The notes below the pieces were generated by a model. The model did not search any database. It was not told the origin of the DNA and worked only from the letters and a program-made list of their open reading frames with translations. Shown piece after piece: positions 52,056 through 63,627 of a stretch of DNA of 64,000 nt. The stretch's first letter is position 1. Every line of letters starts with the position of its first letter. Position numbers and translations under genes: made by a program. Source of the DNA: Struthio camelus (taxonomy: Eukaryota; Chordata; Aves; Struthioniformes; Struthionidae); assembly GCF_040807025.1 (NCBI RefSeq), contig NC_090946.1, positions 4,816,001 to 4,880,000 of the forward strand, read 5' to 3'.

Positions 52056-55000
52056 TCAACTGCTGTAACCAGCATTTTGTGCACTAGATCGTTTGATCCA
52101 AACATCAGGCATATCTGGTTGGCTGTTTGGTAACACAACTGGATCTTCACTCCCTAATCCAAATCGATTTTTCCATGAGGAGCTGTTTTGCTGTGATGCT
52201 ACTGGCGAGATATCAAACACAGTCTCCCTCAGGTCCAGCCGCAGGGTATCTCTCTTCCCGTTCAAGTAACCTCTTTCTGTTTGACTGTATGAATCTGACA
52301 GCTCTAAAACATCTGGACAAGAACTGGCTGATTCAGCAAGTTTTAGGCCTTGCTCAAAATCACTAATTGACGTCTCACTGGAGATGTTGAGCATGTCAAA
52401 AGAGCTGCCAAGAGAACAAAGGCATCTGTGAATTTTGTAGATGTCAGCAGCAGGAAGATGACTGTTGTCTGAGGTATAATCTGACTGCTGCTGGGCAGTG
52501 TCACTAGAGCACTGTGATTTATTGAGCTGCCCGTCATCTTTCACACCAGCCAGTTGGATGTGGTCCAGCACAGACTCGTCCCAAGCTTTTGGACCGTACT
52601 TTTGACATTGACAATCTCTACAGAGCCTCTCCCTTTGAATTTCTGCTCCTGAGCTGCTGTGCTTGTATGGAGAAGACGTCTGTAAGGCAGGGCACTGACA
52701 CAGACCAACCTGCTGGTCTCCAAGAGTCTCCTGCAGATTCTGTCTTTCTCTTTCAAGAGAAGGGTGCATTCCTGTTCTGGGGCATCTGTTGTCTTCCAGT
52801 TGTGTGTCTTCAGACAGTACTGATGGCCGATTGGACAACTTGCTTGTGGAAGTGCTGTTGTCAAAACTGTCACTGAGTTTTCTGGACAAGGGCTGGAGCT
52901 CATATTGCTCATTTGCAGTGTTGGACTCCTGGACCTTACGCAGTCTGTTTTGCTTCTCACTTCCCCCACAGGCAAAGCTTCCATTCAGCCCAGAGTCATC
53001 AGAATAGTCTTTCATGGTGTGGGCACAAGGCCAAAGGATCTGCCCGCAGTTCTTCTCTGGGCCAAAGAAGCAGCACAGTGACTGGAAGAAGAAGCTGGCA
53101 AACCCACAGCTGATACACTTGATCATCATTATGAATATCCCCAGCTTCCTATACGCCAGGACGGTAGCCGGCAACATGATGACCCCTGCAGAGAACAGAG
53201 CAGAAGCTGCCATGGCTGTGGCACAGCTCATCTGCTTCAGGGAAAAGGCCACTCGGCTTAGGCGATCAGAATGGGGGCACAAATGGTAGGAGATGCAGTA
53301 GTTCACGGTAAAGTCAACGGAGAGACCTACTGCAGCTGAAATGAAGAGAGATTCCACTGCATTGAGCTGCCATTCCAAGAGGACCAAAAGGCCAACAGTT
53401 ACCAGGACGGTGCCTGCAATAGCAGTAACGGAGAAAACGCTAAGGAGAACGTTCCAAGTGGTGAGCAGCAGCACTACAAAGGAAATGGCTATGGAGAGCC
53501 CCATGACCACCATCGTTTCTGTGCTAAGACTGTGCTGAAGATTGTATAGCTCTAGTTTACTGGTAAACCATCCGTTTTGAAGCCCCACGGGGGCAGTTTT
53601 CATTTCCTCTGTTATCCAGAGGTTGATTTCCTCGTAGAAATGTTTGGCTTTGCTGTAATTGAAGCTGTAGTGATAAATAGTTTGAAACTGTAGCACTAAG
53701 GCAGCAAGATTTCCCTCTCCGTCAAACCTGAGACCCAGATCATATGTTTCAGCCCCTTCCCTACCTTGTTCCAGGAGCATCATTTTGATGCAGTGTAGGA
53801 AAACGTCGCTTCCGTACGGGAAAGAGAACTGGTTACAACAGAGGTTGAAGCTGTGGTCTCGTTGGGAGCATTGGCGACTGTCCATCCACCTGAGAAACTC
53901 CTCCATGAAGCACACGGTAGATTTCTGCTCAGCATCGGGGTAATAGAACGTTTTGTTCTTCACTTTCTGGCAGAATTCGAGGAGCCACTTCTGGGCATCG
54001 GGATTTTGGATTGTAAAGGTGATATCTGTCACTAGGGTGCCATTGCTTTTTGGATTGAAATGATCCCCATTATCCACAGGCAGAATGCCCCATACTATTG
54101 TGACAGGCATACGCTGTCCTTCTCCGTGCTCCAGCCTCTCAAACATGAATTGGTGACAGTACTCGGAATCGTACCTCTCAAAAGGATGGCTCAATCTAAA
54201 CACCTGAACAGATGATGTCTCAAGAGTAGGCAGTTTGAGCTTAGGGTTGGAACAGGAAATGTAGGCACCTCCTATTGCTAAGGCTGCAAACCAGCAGATC
54301 CAGATGTACCGAAACTTTATGACCCCGCAAGGCAGAAGCTTCTCAAATAACAGCTTGGAGGTTTCACACAATGTGTTCTGGAGACCCCTGAGAATGTAAT
54401 GGAGGGAGACAATAACTCTCTTATGGCCAGTGTTGTTCCAGTAGTCTTCCGGCTTGTAAATGCAGTTTGTTGCTATGTAGCGCTCGTACAGGACAGCAGA
54501 AGAAGGAAGCCAAGTCATCATGAATACCAGGTTCACCAGTACAGAGGTGCCCATGTAGACAGCAAAGCAGCGGATGGCTATTATATTGCTAATGTAGCTG
54601 GCATAGAAAGCAGCACCTGTTGTGAAGCAAGATGCCAGCATTAGATATGCAAAATGGTGCATGGTTTGACTCACCCACTGAGGAAGCCCAGCAGAAGGGT
54701 TCTGGCTCTTGCTGAGGTTCCAGAGGTCAAAAAAGACAAAGGTATGATTGGCACAGATGCTGCTGAGGATTACAATTGCTGTCAGGTTTACAAAAGGGAA
54801 GTAGGTGAATCTGAAGGCCACCTTGTACAAGAAATAGGAGATCATCAAAGAACTGACAACAGCGAGCAGGACCATAAATGTAATAAAGACCGAGCGCAAG
54901 TAAAAAGAAATGCTTAGAAAAATGGCTAATATTGCCAGGACTGGATACTTAGTATCCAGTAAAAGATAATGCTGGAATAGTTTCTGTTTAAGGCCCAGGT

Positions 55001-55475
55001 CCATTCCAGTAATAGATGTATAATTATCAAACAGATCCCAGGATTCAAGATTGTCTAGATAGATCCCCATCATAGATGCACCTTTCCTTGTAGGCAAAAA
55101 CAGCAGGCTGTATTTGAGAGATGGCACTTGGTACTCCATTGTCTGGGGACTAAGAAAGTCTCTGTCGACCAAGAAGTGAAGCAGCTGATAAATAGCATTG
55201 AACCGGGTACATTTTTCTGGGACGTTAGCACACTGAGAGTGTTTCTGTCTCACAGTCTCAGGACCTATGCAAGATGGAGTAAGGATACCTTTGTGGTAGT
55301 CTGGAGCGCAGGAACGAAGGAGAGCCAGGGTATGGGAAATGTCTCCTTGGGTTATCTCCAAACAAGAAGACCTATTGTACAGGACAGCAATATAGTTCCC
55401 CAGAGACCAGCTTGGGCAGCATTCATTGGCCTCAGTACGTTGACAGAGGTCTCTAAAATGAACATGTGAGCGTAT
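52056..55475 (-). CDS. DISP2: DISP2 terminal coding exon (1139 residues)
   Basis: One uninterrupted exon carries most of DISP2; its acceptor is ctatttttcag at 55476. In order it encodes the end of extracellular loop 1; TM2-TM6 with the sterol-sensing domain (from about VLAILAIFLSISFYLRSVF to VLVNLVFMMTWLP); a cytoplasmic stretch and TM7 (YIWICWFAALAIGGAYIS); a large second extracellular loop rich in cysteine; TM8-TM12; and a serine-rich cytoplasmic tail of about 300 residues. TM10 keeps the transport motif GxxxD (GLSVD, Asp at 53315-53313). The equivalent TM4 site reads CANHTF (54755-54742) and lacks the paired aspartates known from DISP1. No frame damage is seen. Confidence 0.95.
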   Translation of the reverse strand: MRSHVHFRDLCQRTEANECCPSWSLGNYIAVLYNRSSCLEITQGDISHTLALLRSCAPDYHKGILTPSCIGPETVRQKHSQCANVPEKCTRFNAIYQLLHFLVDRDFLSPQTMEYQVPSLKYSLLFLPTRKGASMMGIYLDNLESWDLFDNYTSITGMDLGLKQKLFQHYLLLDTKYPVLAILAIFLSISFYLRSVFITFMVLLAVVSSLMISYFLYKVAFRFTYFPFVNLTAIVILSSICANHTFVFFDLWNLSKSQNPSAGLPQWVSQTMHHFAYLMLASCFTTGAAFYASYISNIIAIRCFAVYMGTSVLVNLVFMMTWLPSSAVLYERYIATNCIYKPEDYWNNTGHKRVIVSLHYILRGLQNTLCETSKLLFEKLLPCGVIKFRYIWICWFAALAIGGAYISCSNPKLKLPTLETSSVQVFRLSHPFERYDSEYCHQFMFERLEHGEGQRMPVTIVWGILPVDNGDHFNPKSNGTLVTDITFTIQNPDAQKWLLEFCQKVKNKTFYYPDAEQKSTVCFMEEFLRWMDSRQCSQRDHSFNLCCNQFSFPYGSDVFLHCIKMMLLEQGREGAETYDLGLRFDGEGNLAALVLQFQTIYHYSFNYSKAKHFYEEINLWITEEMKTAPVGLQNGWFTSKLELYNLQHSLSTETMVVMGLSIAISFVVLLLTTWNVLLSVFSVTAIAGTVLVTVGLLVLLEWQLNAVESLFISAAVGLSVDFTVNYCISYHLCPHSDRLSRVAFSLKQMSCATAMAASALFSAGVIMLPATVLAYRKLGIFIMMIKCISCGFASFFFQSLCCFFGPEKNCGQILWPCAHTMKDYSDDSGLNGSFACGGSEKQNRLRKVQESNTANEQYELQPLSRKLSDSFDNSTSTSKLSNRPSVLSEDTQLEDNRCPRTGMHPSLERERQNLQETLGDQQVGLCQCPALQTSSPYKHSSSGAEIQRERLCRDCQCQKYGPKAWDESVLDHIQLAGVKDDGQLNKSQCSSDTAQQQSDYTSDNSHLPAADIYKIHRCLCSLGSSFDMLNISSETSISDFEQGLKLAESASSCPDVLELSDSYSQTERGYLNGKRDTLRLDLRETVFDISPVASQQNSSSWKNRFGLGSEDPVVLPNSQPDMPDVWIKRSSAQNAGYSS

Positions 55476-58400
55476 CTGAAAAATAGTCAAGGGAGCGTCA
55501 TGTTAGATCCCCTCTGCACACTTCATCTCGCAGCCCCTTTAGTGTTTCCTACTTTTTACAGTGATGTTCTCCTCCCCTGCATCTTTACAAGCCATGGTTC
55601 CCCATCCTCCCAATGGCAGACTGGAAATACTGCAGCTGTGGAAACACACTAGCCTTTTGCAAAAATTAAACCCTGTCCATTTATATTTTATAATCTCTGA
55701 TTTGAACATTTGGATCCTTCTCCACTCTGTTGCTCTTCTCTTAGTAGTGGCAGTGCCCTTCACTTCACAATTGTTCTCAAGGTGAGAACAGAGAATGGAG
55801 ATGCTTTTTCTTCCTTTCCTTCTCCCCTCCATCCCCAACCTTCTTTATCCTTTCTGCCTTAACTGTTTTTTCCCCACCCCGGAGATGTTCTTGGAGGACA
55901 TCAGCTCCATGTGCAGTGATGCGATCACCTTCCTACCACCAAATATTAAATCCTTAACACCACTTCTGCAGTAACTGTATAGGGCAGCTGAGCTATTTTC
56001 TTCCTGTCCCTGAGGCTGTTTTGTTGGGTATTTGGAAGACCAGAGGTATGGTCAAACCTTGCAGCTTTGGAAGGTTTTCCAGTGGCTCCAATTTCCATCC
56101 TTCAAACACTGTCCATAGCCTACTTGGCAGCCCTTACCATCCTTGATAAAACCACGTCAAGCCCTGCCACTTCCCACCTGGTGCCTCATCCTGTTGCTCT
56201 ACGTGGTACTGTTACAGCAAGGATCCTTGCCAGCTGTTATTATCAGTCTTGTCAGTAAAATCACTGGCAGCTTAGAAGATTGCATGCAGTCCTCCCTGGG
56301 TGGACAGAGTTTCATTTGCTTACCCATACTAAGGCCGCACAGCCTTAGCATTCAATATTCAGTGACGTGGTTAGGTTTGGGAGCCTGCACTTGCCTATGT
56401 GCTGTGGGGGCTGTCATACAACTGTGGCTTAAAACCTAGCTTGGGCATGTCTCCGTGAATGACACATCTAGCACAGTGCATTGTAAACATACCACCTCCC
56501 CTCAACAGGATGTCACACTCTTGCAGTACAGGTTTCCAGAGAGTCTGATCACTTACAGTTTTAAAGATCCTATGGCAAACATAGCTAATCCAATTAAACT
56601 TTCCACTTCCACTTGCGAGACTTGCTGTGACAGTCTTTGAGATGATAGCTCCATTTCAGTAATTACGTTCTGCTGCTCAAAATTCTCAGCAGCTTCTGAT
56701 GGGCATCTTTAGCTTCTGGACTGGGCTCTTGTTCGGTGTGGGTTTATTCTTGTTTAACAAAAGCTGCTACTTTGCAGCTGGATTTTAGTGACGGGTGAAG
56801 TCACTCTTGTATTGCTAAGTATGTGTAAATGCTTAGGAGTCTCGGCTGAAACCTGTTCTGTAGCTTACATTATTTTTGTCTTGTTTCCTTTCACCTAGAG
56901 ATTAAAGATAACGACAGTCAGAAAGAACAGCATGTATATATGTTCTTCCTGACATTACTAACCTTGTCTTGTTCAATTTGACACATGGACTGAATAGCTT
57001 GCAAGTTCCATAAGCTCCCAGCAGTTGTGGACATAAATACCAGCTGGGAATAGCTCTTTTCTGGAAAAAGAAATGTATTAGATAATGAAGATGAATCAGC
57101 CAAGCTGTTTGGAGTAATCCCTCAGTGCATTAAAAGATATATATATATATCTCTTACTGTCTGTAGGACAGCTATAGAAGAACTCCCTGAAGGGAGGCAG
57201 GTCACAAAGACAGTAGCTCATAGTGAGCAGTAGCATCTGCCTTGTGTGATCTGACCCCTGCTCCTTGCTGATCTGTCAGCACTGGGAGAGCAGGCATGTG
57301 GCATGTTCAAAATGTGCTCTCCATGCTATGAACATCCTTTTAGTAACAGTATTGGCATCTGGTTCTGTACCCCCTATTACAAAGTGAGGAACTGAAGTTC
57401 AACCCAAAACGCCCAAGGACCTTAGGGTTTGGGGTTTGATTGGTTTTAGAGGTGGGGTAGGGGCAGAGAAGGCAGTCAGAACGTCTGCGCGCTGTTCCTT
57501 TTTCTTCTAGTCATTGGTGCCACTTTTGGCAGAAATTTGGGGTATCCTGGAATTTTCCTTTTTCTCTCTCTAGTTTTTACTGCCTCTCACATTTTTCAAG
57601 AAGAAAAGAAGGAACAGACAGAGTGGGGCATACACCATCTTTTCACAGTATTAATTTTGTATATAACTAAATGGTGCAAACATTATTCTTTATGTCGGTA
57701 CTTTTTAGATATATTTCTAAAGAGGGAAAGGAAGTATGGGAAAAAATAAGAAAGAGAAGCAACTCTTTACCAGAACTGCAGAACAAGCCCTTTCTAGCCA
57801 TTTAAGTTTCTCAGAAAAATTTAAATTTTCGTGATTTTTTCTGAAAAAATCACCAAATTATATTTTAAGGTAGAATTCAATAATCACTATGCTAATACTT
57901 TTTTAATTAAATGCAACTTTTCGGAGAAAAATAATACCATAAAAACATACAAATCAATATTATTAAAAATCTTTGGTAATAGTTCCATTTAATTATGAAG
58001 GGCTGAGAAATGACTACATGAAAGGTGGCTTAGTGTTCACAGAATGGTGTTATTTGCACTACTTTCTTGGAGCACTTCAGAACATTTCTCTATGTTTTAA
58101 AATAATTTGACAATTCTGTATGCTGTTGAGCTTCTGGATGTGTAATATTTAATAACCCACCAAGATTTCACTCACCTGGGGGACCACAAAAGAAACCATC
58201 TGCTCCATAGATGTGTTCCACCATTCTCCGTGTCCTCGCTTCCTGTTCACCTGGAACAGCCTTCTGTCCTCTGCTAATGCCCATGCCATCATAGCTAGCA
58301 AGAAATCAGAATATTTATATCACTAGATACCTCATCTAGCTATGAATTACATGACTGATCAGGGTCTAGTGCCACACACAACCTTGCTACAGCAAAAGGA

Positions 58401-61400
58401 GTGGTCATAGTCTTGAAAGACAGCATTACTTGGATGAGATCATTTCAGTATCGGATGAAAAGCAGGTTTGACTGTTCCCGTTTAGAGTAACCTGAGTGAG
58501 ACTAGGAGTGAAACTGCATCCACTTGGGCAGATGTGTTGACTCCCTCAGCAGTCTCTCAAAGGTAATCAGTGAAGGTAACAGATGAAGAGTTTAGAGCCT
58601 AATTCCTGTTTTCCAGAGTAGGGAATCTAAGTCTCATTGCAAGTGAACAGACTTTAAACTTTCCAATGCCTTGGTCACTTTCGAGCGTAGGATATATGTT
58701 CTAATTCACATAAGATATCTTTGCTCATTGAATCTATCACAGCTGACTTCTTCCCCAAAACCCCCAACCCAAACCCAAATACCTGTTCTTCTCAGTATAG
58801 GGAGAAAGGGAAAAGGTCTTCTTGTAGCCTGTATGGCTCTCTACGTTCTTCCACACAATGAGCTTTCTGCCAATGTCAGTATCTCGTGGCTCGAAACCCT
58901 GTAGCCAAGAAAAAGGGGTTTGTCATCACCTTGTGTTTTAGTTTAGCTTAGCTTTCCTTAATCCTCCTCTTAGACCCAGAAACTGTATGGGATTATTACT
59001 GCATCTTGGAGAGATACACAAATTGAATTTCTCCTGGAAAGAGTCATACTGCAACCCAGAGCTGACTGAGAAACATTTCTCCTTTCTTTTTTGGTCAAAG
59101 ATGACTTCATTTCTGTCTCCCTGATCTTGTAAGACTCCTCTCTTCTTCTTTCAAATAATTACTTACAGAAATTGAAGTTATTTTCTCCTTCCTGGACAAA
59201 CTCTAGTCTGTTCTTATTTTCTCAGAACTCTACCTCTAATGGAAGACAGGGATAACTTCAGAAAATGCAGGGTCTTGTGTGGAAAACAGGACCTTGTGCA
59301 GCAATTCTCAAGACTGGACAGCCTCCCCACTTCAGGAGTCTCGCACACAGGCTATAGGAGCCAAAGACAGGCCCTCCATCCAATCTCCACCCAACCTGGC
59401 TAGTCCTTTTTGCCTACTCCAGCTTTCCAGCACTGGAGGAAGATCAAAACGAGTAATCACAGTTTGTATTGGGAGTGAGCCAACTCTTGCCAAGGGGCCA
59501 GCAGACTGAGTGGAGAGACAAGCAGCACTCTGGATGCCTGCACACCAGAGTAAGGGGTAGGCTGTAGGCTCCCACTGGGACAGACAGCCCCTCTCCAAAC
59601 TGAGGAGATGAGGACTTTCTTACCCTGCAGCAAGACTGGGAGTCTATAGCATTGCTGAGAGATATTTGGCAGCTGCTGCTGGCGCAGGCTGCACTCCCTC
59701 TCTCAGGCTGGACCCAAACCCAGCTCAGGAGTGAAGCTTGGTCCCTTCGCCAGGGGCCAAGTGCAGCCTGAAGTTTGGGGCCAAGTGCAACCTGAAGTTT
59801 TCAATGCCCAGGTAGTACATACTTACTGCTAGTAAGTCCTGAGAGATGATTTTTCTCTCAAGGGAGAGCGCTGGAGACGTATCTCCATATGCTGCAGGAA
59901 CCGATTTTCGGGAGGGAACAGAAAAGTTTAGAAGCTGATGAGGACATACTACCAGAGCAACATGCTGGACCTCGGTGAGGGACATTTAACACTGAATACC
60001 AACAGAAATACTTCCATAGCGGGAGCCACTAAGCAGTGGAATAGTGAAAGAGAGGGAAATGAGAGCCTTTCACTAATGTCCTTTAAAGATTTGATAGGCT
60101 AGACACAGTCCTGTCCAGACAAAAGAATGGATGAAGTCACTATTTCTGTTTTTGGTGGCTGTGGTATCAAGGAAAGGATTAGTACTGTTCGTGACTCTCT
60201 AACGTTATGTCCGTCCCGAAGGAATCTTACTTTGGTTGCACGCTGTGAAGATGAGGGGAAAAGACCACTGATCACTGATCACTGACAAACATTACCATTT
60301 TTTCTAGTGGCTTTTATGGCCTCTTTGATTTACTGTCCTGCCTTGCTGCCTCTATCTGCAGAGAAGCAAGGAAGCCTATCCTAGTTTTGTATGGGAGAAG
60401 GAATACATCATTGGCTGGCCCATGGATTTTCCTTATGTTCATTTTGACATATTGTCTGTAGGGACTTACCATTAAGGGTTCTGAGAAATCTGGCAAATTT
60501 CCAACAAGCAGGCCAGCTAAAGTACAAACCACAGCTGTCACTGAACACAGCGCCAGGACAGCTACGGGCCATTCAGCGATCATTTGAGAATAACTGGAAT
60601 CAACAGGAGAAAAAAAAAAAGCAACGATTAAGGCACTTCTGCTATTAGCATGAAACCTGCTGTTGAACTAATAGAGTGTTAGAAAAAGCAAGTAACAGAA
60701 TTAGGGCTTTCTGGTTTATTTATTGAAAAGCTTAGAGGCTCTAGAACAGCTATTAATGAACATTTTCTACCTCCGACTGGATGTTTGCAGGCAATTCTAA
60801 TTAACTCAGGTAATTACATTTTGCCTCCCTATATTTTCCTGCTTTTTCAACCAGAAATAATAAAAAACAGACTGTTGCATCCTAAGGCAAAATGAAGCTT
60901 TAAATATTTAACCTAAAAGATTCTGTTTAAAAAGAGCTTCTTCCTTCTTTTTTTTTTCCCCACTGTACTACCAAAGCTAGTAGCTGCCTGACAGTTTGGC
61001 CTGCAAATTTTCACCTTGTGGACCCTGAGGAGTCTATGGGCTATTCCAAAGGGTCCCCTAAAGATAACTAAGTAAAGCAAGTCTACTGTCATTGATCTAA
61101 ATTCACTCATTATATAGGGGTCTGCCTTGCTTCTGGGAAATGTGGAGACTTTGGCAAAGCAAAAAAAGATGGAAACCACTGATTTAATGTGCAACTGATT
61201 GTCAGCAGCATTCACAGAGTGGATAAGTGGCTTCTGAAACTTCTGAATCGCGCTCTGATCTCAGCCTCAAAAGCAAATGCCAAACATACGATAAAAGCAC
61301 CTGCAAATGTCTCGCATAGCAGACCATGGTTATACATTTATATACTTCATGGTTCTGAAAACACAAACAGCCCAGGCTAGGCCTGGAATACACGAGCGTG

Positions 61401-63627
61401 GTGCGGTGGCACATACACTTTTAATGACGTTTCTGTACAAAGAAAAGCCCTGCTAGAGAAGCGAGTTACTCAGGCCAAAAGTATTTCTGCCTGTGCAGTT
61501 ACTTTTGTTCTAAGAACTTCTCTAAAATTTTCCACTGAAAGCCTATATTTTTGTTGGTACAAACTGTCTCCCCGATAGGATGGCCTGTTGAAGTAGCTAC
61601 CGCACAATCTTTTACTAATATAGGTTTTAGTGCCTCAGATTTTTGTCTCCCTCAAAAACATCTGTTAGAGATAAGATACTGGAATAGGTTCCTGCTCTGG
61701 TTTGGTGCATTTCTAAATATCTCTGATGTTCTCAAGTCTAAGAAATTCTGTGTTCAAAAACAGTTGACAAATATTTGAGCTTCATGGGGAGGTGTAATAT
61801 TTATGAACCTTAGATAGAGCAACTGTGCTGGTGCTTATCGGTCTTGAGATGCAATGTTCCTGCTTTCCTAGTCTTTTGCTTCTCTTACTCCAGGCTTCAC
61901 TGAGTCAAATAATACAGGTTTTTCTCATGATTAGAAATAATCATAAGCCCTTCAAATGGCTTTTTACATGACTTTAGATCAGGCCTGGTTTTTTTTTTTT
62001 CAATTTAGGACTTCTTTAGCAAATTTGTTTTCCTAAATCAAATCCTCACTATGAAAATGTACAAAAATTACCCTTTACATATTATATTACTTAATTTCTG
62101 GAGACTGTTTCTAGTAATTCCATGTCCAATTATCAAAAAAGAAGAAAAAGCAAACTGTAATATCTAGTGGTGAAAGATGTGTAGCCAAACCTCCCAGAAA
62201 AAATAGTTTACAAAAATCAGTTTTTAAACAAGAGTTGAAAGCAATCAATGTATTTTAATTTTGAGAACTCTATTAAAAGTGATTTTTTGAAAAGGCGGAC
62301 TTAATTTTTTATTTTTTTAAAGGGATAAAAACAATTACAGAGATGTTTTCATGATTTTTCAATTTAGGCATTTCAACTGAAGTCATTGTTTAGGCATTTT
62401 ACATTCTACTACACACGTAAATGCAAAATCCGTGTTCTTTAGGAACAAGCAATTTCCCTGTTGCTTGTTTTCATTCCCTGAGAGTTTTCCAAACATTGTG
62501 AAGAAACTCAATAAAGATAAAAATTGCTATAAAGCAAATACACTGAAAAGTGTTACATCCAGATTTATTTCTGAAAATTAGGCAATCTTTATGCTTTAAT
62601 AATCTAATTTACCATATTTGTACAATTCTTGAGGGGATTAAATGAGATCTTTGTGCTGGTAGTATATCTTTATGTGTTCACCTTCTTTTAGTTGAAATTT
62701 AAAAACAGAAGACTGGAGATAAAGGAAACAAATAATTATTGTATTTGTCTTTTCTATTAAAAATGTTATTTTCTCAAGCATGACTAGACTAGCCATAATT
62801 TTTTTCAGCATCAGGCAGTATCATTTTTTTTTGCTCAGAGATTGCCTCTTGCAGAAAGCTAGAATTGCATTTCCTCGGCCTAACCTCCTTTGAAGGTTTT
62901 ACATCTCCTAATTTAATTGCAGATTTTCTGGTGTATAAATCTATGAAATACTAGGAAGCATTACACATCATCTTGAAACAAAGATCTTTTCCACTATATC
63001 CTGTGAGGAAAGGCAAGTCTCCACTGCTATTGCTATTGCTACCCTCCCACAAGCAAGCTCTCCTTGAATCTAGTAATCAGTAGTATAATAACAGCACTCT
63101 AGGTATCATGCTTTTATTTCTTGGCTGTCTGTCCCAACACACTTAAAAACGTTGAATAAAAAAACACTAGCTGTTTTTCCAAAGGAAGAAGAAATGAGGC
63201 ACAAAACAGTGAAGTGACTTGACTAAAGTAACACACAAGAGTTAGCGGTAGCACTGGAAGTACATTCCAGACATCCTTGTTCCCCATCTGATGGGCCAAG
63301 TAGGATAAGTCCATTAAAAAAAAAATTAAGCTATTGTATGGACTAGAGGCAGGCACCTGCCCTGAGATCAGCTATCAAGACACTGTTTCTATTCATTAAT
63401 GCAGGTTAAATTGATCTTGCTAGCAAATTGAGATTTTTCCAAATGAATGGGAAGTGCTGAGCGGGGAGCTCTGACCTTGCCTTTGATGCGATGCCTGCCT
63501 GGGATGTCACCAGCAAAAATACACATTTCCTAATAGCAGGGTGGGAGAGCAATGATAATAGGGTAGCAGGACAGGAGGCTTTTGATATTAAACATACCTT
63601 TTTGGCATCCTGAAAGCTTTGTCATGT
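52056..63627 (-). CDS. DISP2: protein dispatched homolog 2, 5' end beyond window
   Basis: A multipass RND-family membrane protein with a sterol-sensing domain, paralogue of the Hedgehog-release transporter DISP1. The role of DISP2 itself is less clear, with neural expression in mammals. Visible coding exons (minus): 63627-63598, 60593-60470, 58898-58783, 58294-58176, 57060-56963, 55475-52056 (TGA). All junctions are GT-AG and phase is continuous over 1301 residues. About 100 N-terminal residues are missing relative to the human length of about 1400, lying beyond 64000. TM1 (AVLALCSVTAVVCTLAGLLV) is in the second visible exon. The Dispatched hallmark LMGFEPRDTDIG spans the junction 60470/58898. 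Extracellular loop 1 includes HIYGADGFFCGPPEKSY and an RTRR motif at 58236-58225. The 30-base first visible exon rests on phase and splice sites only. Confidence 0.93.
55476..63597 (-). other. DISP2: DISP2 introns
   Basis: Five GT-AG introns: 63597-60594, 60469-58899, 58782-58295, 58175-57061 and 56962-55476. They are unique, mostly AT-rich sequence with a TA tract at about 57138-57152. A MIR/L2-like remnant lies at about 63165-63290. No nested gene was recognised. Confidence 0.85.
63165..63290 (+). repeat. ancient L2/MIR-like repeat remnant
   Basis: The plus-strand order gaaatgaggcacaaaacagt, gaagtgacttgactaaagta and acacaagagttagcggtagc follows the well-known L2/MIR core (gaggcacagag, aagtgacttgcccaaggtcacac, agtggcag). 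It is diverged, and the family is assigned by eye. It lies in the first visible DISP2 intron. Confidence 0.5.
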
